In this document: piece after piece, positions 9,657-15,256 of the stretch
How positions within the stretch are numbered: the first letter of the stretch is position 1
Layout of the letters: each line of letters starts with the position of its first letter
Notes under the pieces: generated by a model
What the model was told of the DNA's origin: nothing
Database searches by the model: none
The model's input: the letters and a program-made list of their open reading frames with translations, nothing else
Made by a program: the position numbers and the translations under genes
Assembly: GCA_004802725.1 (NCBI GenBank)
Contig: SGPM01000496.1
Location: 1 to 15,256 of the forward strand
Length of the DNA: 15,256 bases
DNA from: Antrodiella citrinella
Lineage: Eukaryota; Basidiomycota; Agaricomycetes; Polyporales; Steccherinaceae
Reading direction: 5' to 3'

Positions 9657-9765
9657 TGTTGCCTCCTTGCACACTGTGGAGACTCCTCTATCGGTTTGTC
9701 CTCTATATCGTGCTTTTTGTTTCTGAATCCAAGTATCATCACTGTTCTTACTCTATCACATCACC

Positions 9766-11353
9766 ATGGCTCATAAGCGAAGACATCCCACCTCCAGCCC
9801 AGAGCCGAGCTCTGAACCCGAGCCCAACCTGCCCCCAGCTGCTGAATCCCATCGTCCGAGGAAGAAAGTCAAGTCCTCTGGTGTACTTGGTACCCTGCAG
9901 TAGGCTATGGCCAAGGCTTCTGGGCTATTATCTGGATCCAAGAAGACATCATTGTCTTCTCGTACTACCTCACTGCAACAGGCTACTGAGGAGACGATCT
10001 GGGGGCTTCATCGTCGCATCGGATCCACTTCAGGTTCACAGGCACAGAAGTCTTCAAAGGGCAAAGGCAAGGCTGTAGAGAAGGCTCGTGTATGTTGTCA
10101 GTGTACTTGAGACTTACAATTTTACTGACTACATCATAAACAGCGAGGCTGACCTGTCATCACAACATTTGTTGTCCAGCAGATCCTGTTCGTCAACTAT
10201 GGAACCAAAGATGTATGTCATTATTAGCATCTGCAGATTCTCTGTGTCTAACACCTAGCAGGAATCCTATTGATTTGGAGTGAATGCTGTGTCGGATGGC
10301 GATCATCTTTTTGTTGGTCCTGAGCTCCTCAACACTGATCTTCCTTCAGCTCTCACCATAGACAACAATCGTGCCTTCAGCATGACACTAGATGGCCCAT
10401 TCACACTTGACGAGGACTGGACATGGGAGGAGACAGATCAGTGGCTCAGAGAACAGGCCCCTGTGGTTTTCGAGCATATTCTGGACCTGCAACCGTTCAA
10501 GCTGAATCGAAGCTTCCGTACCAAGGATCCGGCTACCCGACGCCGTCTTCCGCAGTACTGTCTCTGTTTGAAGAACCGGGCTGCTGGCAGTCGCTCACCG
10601 TATAAGCTTGCTGCGACTTTCAACGACTTTCCTGCAGCCCGCGATATCCAACGCCTGCTCCCAAGTGTGCTTCAGAAGAAGAATGCATCCGAGAATGTTG
10701 TGATCTTCAGTACGTTGCTGCTATTTCTCTTAATCTATACTACTTACACTCCTGCAGGCTTTCGTCACCATGCTCCTAAGTGGGCCCTTCAGAGTCTGTT
10801 GCCTGGCCAACCGAAGCAGGATGCTTCCCGGTTTTTCCAGGCTGACACGCCCCCACGGTTTGATGGCATATCAGCGGTTCGTGCGACGAAGGCAGCACCC
10901 GAAGGAAAGGGTAAAGGTCGTGCAAGTACTCCAAGTTCAGAGGAGGATGGTGAATATATGGAAGTGTCGGAGAGTGGATCGGACGATGAGGACAGCTTTG
11001 CTACCAGGACAAAGATCTCTCGGCCCCATGCACATGGTGAGTCGCATTATGTGTGACATATTCTGGGAGATGCTGATATTGTTCCAGCATCTGTGTCAGC
11101 TGGAGAAGGAATGTCCGATATCGAGCACGACCTTGACGATGTACATCTCACTTCTGAGGTGGATGAGGATGATGCTGTCTCCCCTCCTGCTCAGGCGAGT
11201 GACCATGATTCCGATGTTCTGCTTCTCGAGTCTGCCCCACCTTCTCCTACATCAACTCGCTCCCCTTCCCCTGCTTTTGCCCCTGCCCCTGTAGCAGGTA
11301 TTCCTTCCACATCATCGTTCACCTTCGACGAACGAATTGACAACCCATGGTAA
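9766..11353 (+). pseudogene. Decayed hypothetical gene of the transposon, 5 exons
   Basis: Exons are about 9766-10089, 10144-10212, 10262-10709, 10758-11036 and 11088-11353, with introns of about 48-54 nt. I recognise no domain. The N-terminus is basic and Ser/Pro-rich with an NLS-like RPRKKVK. The middle (VISTTF-like strand, then DLPSALTIDNNRAFSMTL and EETDQWLREQAPVVFEHILD) looks like a folded domain. The C-terminal third is acidic and Ser/Pro-rich, ending FDERIDNPW. The frame carries TAG at 9901-9903, TGA at 10150-10152 and a probable one-base loss near 10280, after which it is open to the end. Family resemblance suggests an agaricomycete multi-copy protein spread by transposons; its function is unknown. 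It converges with the partner ORF, 214 bp apart. Confidence 0.6.
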
Positions 11354-11567
11354 GACAGATAGATTGTTCTGCATTTTAGGCAGCGATACGATACCCACAT
11401 TTATATCTTCACTGTATATATTCTGTCTTTCGTATGCCTCCCATGCTGTCTTTTCGTTTCGTTCTATCGTACTGTCTTTCGTTTTGTTCTATCCCTGCTC
11501 TTGGATGTCGTAGCTTACTCAATCTGCCAATGCATCATAACTTAATATCAAAATCAAAGTAGTACGA
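11354..11567. other. Convergent intergenic region
   Basis: This lies between the 3' ends of the hypothetical gene and the partner ORF. It is pyrimidine-rich with imperfect repeats (TGTCTTTCG and GTTCTAT, 11430-11500). I see no gene. Confidence 0.4.
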
Positions 11568-11960
11568 CTAATCTGAATCGCTGTGGCTAGATTGGGGATC
11601 TGGTATAAGACGACCCAGGATTTCAACTGCCTGTGCCCAAAGTACTGCCCGAGGTCGCCAGATCTCTGCTGGCAGTGCAATCTCCAACTGTTTGGATGCC
11701 CGACCAACTGGTATCGCCTCGGCATTAGGATACTCTTCATCCTCCCACTCCTCATCGGTAACAAGATAGCCATCAGGAATATTGCCAGCTGCAATCTCAT
11801 TGAGAACCTGGGTGTTGAACTGGGCCATTTCATCTGGTGTGGAGAAAGGAGCCTGGTGGCGAGGGACTTTTATCGGAGCATGAAGAAATTCATGCCTGTT
11901 CTCAGCAGAGATCCGAGCTTTGAGTTCAGTCAGTGCACGGGCTCCTATGTAACAGACCAT
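11568..11960 (-). CDS. 130-aa hypothetical protein, probable partner of the integrase gene
   Basis: This is a single open frame with no introns needed, starting at 11960. It reads MVCYIGARALTELKARI, then APIKVPRHQAPFSTPDEMAQ, IPDGYLVTDEEWEDEEYP and LPAEIWRPRAVLWAQAVEIL, ending in an acidic Ser-rich tail. From memory, small proteins with this pattern (PFSTPEEMAR, then IPxGY.LTDxEW, then a WxPRAxxWA helix) lie beside integrase-core transposase genes in agaricomycetes. I cannot confirm this here. It has no membrane segment or known catalytic motif. It may be an accessory protein for transposition. Unlike the integrase and the neighbouring hypothetical gene it has no internal stop. It is now 4 kb from the integrase gene and on the other strand, which the inversion model explains. 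Confidence 0.6.
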   Translation of the reverse strand: MVCYIGARALTELKARISAENRHEFLHAPIKVPRHQAPFSTPDEMAQFNTQVLNEIAAGNIPDGYLVTDEEWEDEEYPNAEAIPVGRASKQLEIALPAEIWRPRAVLWAQAVEILGRLIPDPQSSHSDSD

Positions 11961-11978
11961 AGTGAGAAAAGAGCCTGC

Positions 11979-12346
11979 TGTTACAGTTTTCGTTGTAACT
12001 TGTAGTTATATTTCTTTTCTTTTCTTTTTGCTTAACGGACTCTTATTCCTTGTCTCGTCATTCATCATGACTCATCTCCACATGACTTACTTATCATGTG
12101 ACTTGCTTATTCAACATAAGCTGTAGGGCTTACTCATCGATGCCCGCTGTATTACTAAGTCTCTTTGCTTATCTTTTCTCTTGACTCATCATATCTGTAC
12201 TTGTATATAAACTAGCAGTCTCGCTGTGGACCATCCTCAGCTTGACCTCCTTTGTTCAATACACAAAGTGTCCTAAGCAAGACTCAGACAAGTGACATCA
12301 CTACTCAGATAGAACCTCGACTTGCTTATTACGCTTCGTCGTAACA
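11979..12346 (+). mobile_element. Solo LTR, 368 bp, without matching target duplication
   Basis: The LTR begins TGTTAC and ends GTAACA, a perfect 6-bp terminal inverted repeat. A TATA box (TATATAAAC, 12204-12212) is followed by sequence typical of fungal LTR U3/R/U5, with TTTGTTCAATACACAAAG at about 12250-12268. No retrotransposon coding region adjoins. The 5 bp outside each end (CCTGC and CTGTC) do not match, so this is not a simple insertion plus LTR-LTR recombination product. It interrupts the dehydrogenase gene on its right side. Confidence 0.6.
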
Positions 12347-12689
12347 CTGTCTTTATACTGGCCTCCGTGGACGAAACCGGCGACACGGTCTCCTGTGGAG
12401 ATTGTTGTAACAGCACTACCGACCTTGACAACTGTGCCCGCGTAGTCGACACCAACAATTGTTCCAGGTTGGGTCACGTACTTGACATCTGCAAACACTA
12501 TTCAGGGAAGGAGGAACGAAATGCAATGAACGGTCACATACGTTTCCAGTCCGTAGGGTTTTGAGCAATAGCAGTTGTCTTCACAAGGACTTCATCGTCG
12601 TCGATGATAGGGACAGGGACGTCCTCGACGGCGACCGTCTTATAGGCCTGTGTGATCACAGCCTTCATAGTTTTCGGAATTGTTGACAT
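12347..12689 (-). pseudogene. Zinc-binding-type alcohol dehydrogenase / enoyl reductase, 5' fragment
   Basis: On the minus strand ATG at 12689 starts exon 1 (12689-12542), a 53-nt intron follows, and exon 2 runs from 12488 to the LTR at 12347. The product begins MSTIPKTMKAVITQAYKTVA and includes AIAQNPTDWKHVKYVTQPGT and GVDYAGTVVKVG, then GDRVAGFVHGGQYKD, the N-terminal GroES-like catalytic domain of the medium-chain dehydrogenase/reductase superfamily (fungal trans-enoyl reductase-like branch). The Rossmann NADPH-binding domain and C-terminus are absent. Family homology ends within a residue or two of the LTR end, after which the frame reads LTR sequence to a stop. About 97 codons remain of an expected ~340-370. 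Confidence 0.75.
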
Positions 12690-12766
12690 ATTGAGGAGTA
12701 CTGTATGGACGTGCGGGATAAGTCAGAACTTGGTAGAGTTGAACGTTGAAGATCTCCTCACCCGCA

Positions 12767-12776
12767 TATTTATATA
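12767..12776 (-). promoter_or_regulatory. TATA box upstream of the dehydrogenase fragment
   Basis: On the minus strand TATATAAATA lies about 80 nt upstream of the ATG at 12689, a usual distance in fungi. Confidence 0.5.
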
Positions 12777-13379
12777 CGCCAACTGGGCTTTATCAGCAAG
12801 GGGCCCACGGTACGGTTGCAAAACTTTTGTCATCGGGAGAGGATGTAACCGGATGGAATCTCATCGTGGTGTGGAAGAAATAAAACAACCTCAGCGGCGA
12901 CGAGTAACTAGTAAAAGGAGATCTAGAGAGCGATCCGAGTCGGTCGAGCTCAATATTGAATATTGAATATTGAGGCCGAATGTGCTGAGGAGAAGATTTC
13001 AATCTGCATCGGACTTTCTCGTGGCGTCATTCTGGTTGTGGCTGTGAAGATTAATTCTGGTGGATGTCGTTTCTTGCGATCTGTTTACCATCAGCGCACA
13101 CTTACATACTGGCACGATAGGAACATGCACATCTTGTCTTTTCTACGTTGCGATCTAGTGGATCCTCGACGGTTCAAGCAAATTGCGAACCCCAGGACTT
13201 GCCCAGACCTCCCAGGACTGCCAGATGATCACACTTGTGACGCCGATCGCGTTACTCGACGCGTTCGTTACGCATCATGACAACGACGAGGTGTATACTA
13301 CCAGTGAGTATTTCACCGTCACCTCCCATCCAAATCGCTCTACTTATGTGAACAGAAGACTTAGTTTTGGACTCGCAGA
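12777..13379. other. Intergenic region between dehydrogenase fragment and oxygenase pseudogene
   Basis: I recognise no gene. A short palindromic triplet repeat of AATATTG occurs at 12952-12972. A frame with a plausible 52-nt intron at about 13303-13354 (reading LLDAFVTHHDNDEVYTT before it) might be the end of a small gene, but I can assign nothing to it. Confidence 0.35.
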
Positions 13380-14775
13380 ATGAATGACACGACACTATTG
13401 TATCCACTCTCGGATACGGATGACTGGTATTCGGACGCCGAATGTGCAAACACTGCTAGCAGTAGCAAAGTTGCCAGCAATACACAACTTGAAGCTCGAA
13501 CAGCCATCGAGAAAGTATGTTTACATTTCCTACCATTCCTTTGGAAGTTAAAATGTTTCTACAGCTAGATTCATGTCTCTCCAATGATTGGATCTTTGGA
13601 GGGTCGTTTGCATTCGGCAAATCTTACACGGACGCGCCAAATCCAGTCTTATCACTAGGGAACTTGGGTGTCGTTGGCTTACCGATTGGGAAATGGGATG
13701 CCGAGGCTGTTAAACTCACAGCTCGTCAAGTTACTGGTGAAGAAAGTGGGAAGGGGTGACATTTGGGAGCTGGACACCTACGTGATGGTTGTTGTAAGGC
13801 TGTTTGCCGTACTCCTACTACTCAGCCTCACTATCGTTATCTCAGGCCACTTTTCAAATCCAAGCATGGTCGACATTTCTCGATAATGCTGTCAGTGATG
13901 TGTGTGCTGGAATGGGCATTGATCCTACAGCTAACCGACCTCGATGCCGAATTGCACAAGGTCCACTTGTATGAACCTGGATCTCAGTGCGTACCAAGTT
14001 TGTTACCTCATCACGTTGTCGGCGACAATACTTAATTTTCCCCGGATATCAGTGTGTCAACACATTCAGTGTATGTTCTACCTATATGCTGGTGATACTA
14101 GACAGTCTCATGACCGATTTTTGTCTTCGAACAGGACGGAGATAACGGACGGATTCGTCGCGGCATTAGCAGTACTACTTCCCTCAAGTTTTACCGGAGG
14201 AAAAACACGCGTGACGTGTCACGTATTGAGAATCCCAAGACTTTGACCATGGCACAAAAGACCTCTCCACGACCTCAGTGATGAGCTGGTACATGGGGAC
14301 CGAGCACATAATGTCGTCGGTCACAAAGGGTCGTTGCTTGGTACTATGGTACAACCTTATCCACGCTACATCTTCCCTTAAGCCGGCGTTGACTCATGAT
14401 CTGCAATTTTCGGAGTGGATACACTCCGCTTTACGAACTTGGAACGAACCCAAAGAAACGCCTGCACCAGAGAAAGTTGTCTACGCTCTCGAAAACAAGT
14501 ACACGTCAGGGAAACTCCGTCTCAACAGAATGAAGGGTGCCGACGCTCGAAAAGTGACGCTCTTGCACGCGGCTGCCATCGAACTAGGATTCCACATCGG
14601 GTTTGCCACTTTGGTCTGCCATGTCTCTGGACGACCGAATAGACCATACGTGAGAGGGAGTAGCGAGGCACATCTCGTAAGCTTCGACGAAATCGAGGAA
14701 CACAGCACGATCATCGAGGGCTTCGTCGACATAGATGGAAGTAGTGTTGTTACGGCTTTGGCTCGAGAATCTTGA
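13380..14775 (+). pseudogene. 2OG-Fe(II) oxygenase (prolyl-4-hydroxylase-like) pseudogene
   Basis: ATG at 13380, exon 13380-13514, a 50-nt intron, then an exon from 13565. The readable parts match a large agaricomycete 2OG-Fe(II) oxygenase family in order: DWIFGGSFAFGKSYTDAPNP and LGVVGLPIGKWDAEAVKLTA (frame 1), GDIWELD (another frame), AWSTFLDNAVSDVCAGMGID, ELHKVHLYEPGSQ, TEITDGFVAALAVLLPSSFT, then SVMSWYMG to CLVLWYNLIHATSSLKPAL and a helical C-terminal region ending FVDIDGSSVV. At least three frame changes (near 13757, 13856 and 13950) are needed. The metal-binding HxD expected before TE-TDGF reads as HIQ on the best intron placement, so the site looks lost. The C-terminus after 14775 is missing. 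It would have been a cytosolic or nuclear oxygenase of unknown substrate; it is now inactive. Confidence 0.75.
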
Positions 14776-14832
14776 GGCCGAGCCGTCGAGCCTCAAAGAC
14801 GGCCGGCTCAGGCTTGGCTTTGGCCTGAGCCG
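14772..14832. repeat. Two adjacent GC-rich hairpins
   Basis: TTGAGGC (14772-14778) pairs with GCCTCAA (14790-14796), and CGGCTCAGGC (14804-14813) pairs perfectly with GCCTGAGCCG (14823-14832) across a 9-nt loop. They begin at the stop codon region of the oxygenase pseudogene. Confidence 0.6.
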
Positions 14833-15256
14833 CGGCTTTTTCCCAAAGCGGCAGTGGCGGGGAGGACGTCGCAAACCATCGAAAAGAGCTGCATGTAAAG
14901 TTGTGTATTGAACAGAAAATACATATATTTGGCAAGATGACTATGTATGCTACATGTATACAATGTAGCCCACCCAACACACGCCCATCAACTCCGACTC
15001 TGACACAGGCAACATGTATGCCAATCGAACGTGCAGCCGCGCAAAGAGTGTCCACTGGCAAGCGGCGAAGGTTGAAACTGAACAGCAGCAGTGGTGGCGA
15101 TTGTCGAGGGACTAGGAGGGTGTGCCGTACATTGTTCCAGGAAACAGGGATAATGCTACAGGTTTCGGGCTGGAGTGCTACAGCACAGCCTTGACTGAGG
15201 CAAACATGCAAGAATCGCAAAAAGATGAGTGAACTGTGAGAGTAGAATTGTGTCTG
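14833..15256. other. No recognisable gene
   Basis: Open frames exist on both strands, but none shows intron structure, a family pattern or convincing composition. I see nothing supportable here. Confidence 0.4.

Larger units (their letters stand above)
9428..11978 (+). mobile_element. Large DNA transposon, right portion (inverted): terminal repeat, hypothetical gene, integrase-partner ORF
   Basis: This starts with the second terminal repeat. It contains a decayed hypothetical gene (9766-11353) and, on the minus strand, a 130-aa ORF that looks like the companion of the integrase gene. It stops at the LTR at 11979. Relative to the Helitron it is flipped. If flipped back, its 11978 end would abut the integrase tail at about 7796, placing integrase and partner ORF in tandem on one strand. 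The unit boundary at 11978 is inferred from the LTR start. Confidence 0.55.

Noticed and set aside
1327..11978. Assignment of the element to the KDZ (Kyakuja/Dileera/Zisupton) group because of a TET-like gene
   Set aside because: The only transposase seen is an integrase-core DDE protein, no KDZ transposase is visible, and the target duplication is 6 bp rather than the 8 bp I recall for Zisupton.
11583..12005. Plus-strand 140-codon open frame
   Set aside because: It is antisense to the 130-aa partner ORF, which has the recognisable family pattern.
12952..12972. AATATTG triplet repeat as a binding site or relative of the terminal repeat
   Set aside because: It shares only an ATTCAATATT-like core with the terminal repeat, and simple AT palindromes occur by chance.
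14772..14832. Helitron 3' terminal hairpin
   Set aside because: No CTRR end follows within the usual short distance, and no Helitron sequence adjoins it.
14750..15220. Long minus-strand open frame of 156 codons
   Set aside because: It overlaps the oxygenase C-terminus on the other strand, and its composition and lack of any family pattern suggest chance.

Overview
The window looks like draft sequence (scattered Ns near 1977-2344 and 5651-6290) from a basidiomycete fungus, probably an Agaricomycete. Coding regions are broken by many 46-71 nt GT..AG introns. The gene families I recognise are ones common in mushroom-forming fungi: Helitron helicase, an integrase-core transposase, BTB proteins and 2OG-Fe(II) oxygenases. 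Almost everything here is mobile DNA or its cargo, much of it decayed.

Layout. 1-1326 (+) is the central part of a Helitron Rep/helicase ORF with two in-frame stops. It is cut at a 6-bp site (AGAACA, 1321-1326) by a 71-bp terminal repeat (1327-1397) beginning TATGGCGTAC. Then come a 7-exon gene with a candidate 2OG-dioxygenase HxD...H core (1682-3608, +), three and a half imperfect ~155-bp tandem repeats (3721-4270), a tRNA-like Pol III module (-), a 299-aa BTB protein gene (5776-4753, -), and a four-exon DDE integrase-type transposase gene with one internal stop (5964-7602, +). At about 7797 the second half of the same Helitron ORF appears on the opposite strand (9427 to about 7797, Pif1-type helicase). 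It begins at TGTTCT (9422-9427), the reverse complement of AGAACA, and next to it lies a second copy of the 71-bp terminal repeat (9428-9498, 69/71 identical). Interior to that end are a decayed five-exon gene (9766-11353, +) and a 130-aa ORF (11960-11568, -) that looks like the usual partner of the integrase gene. A lone LTR (11979-12346) follows, then the 5' part of a zinc-binding-type alcohol dehydrogenase gene (12689-12347, -) cut by that LTR, and a 2OG-Fe(II) oxygenase pseudogene (13380-14775, +).

Interpretation. The two terminal repeats, the duplicated AGAACA, and the fact that the Helitron reading frame continues across the site when one AGAACA copy is counted, argue that one roughly 9-kb DNA transposon inserted into a Helitron. 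A later inversion of about 7797-11978 (or an assembly misjoin) would have flipped the Helitron's second half together with the transposon's right end. In the un-inverted order the transposon would read: left end, dioxygenase-like gene (+), BTB gene (-), integrase (+), partner ORF (+), hypothetical gene (-), right end. The TATGG ends, 6-bp duplication and DDE integrase point, from memory, to an IS3EU-like superfamily carrying non-transposase cargo. This composite cargo transposon is the most interesting object in the window.
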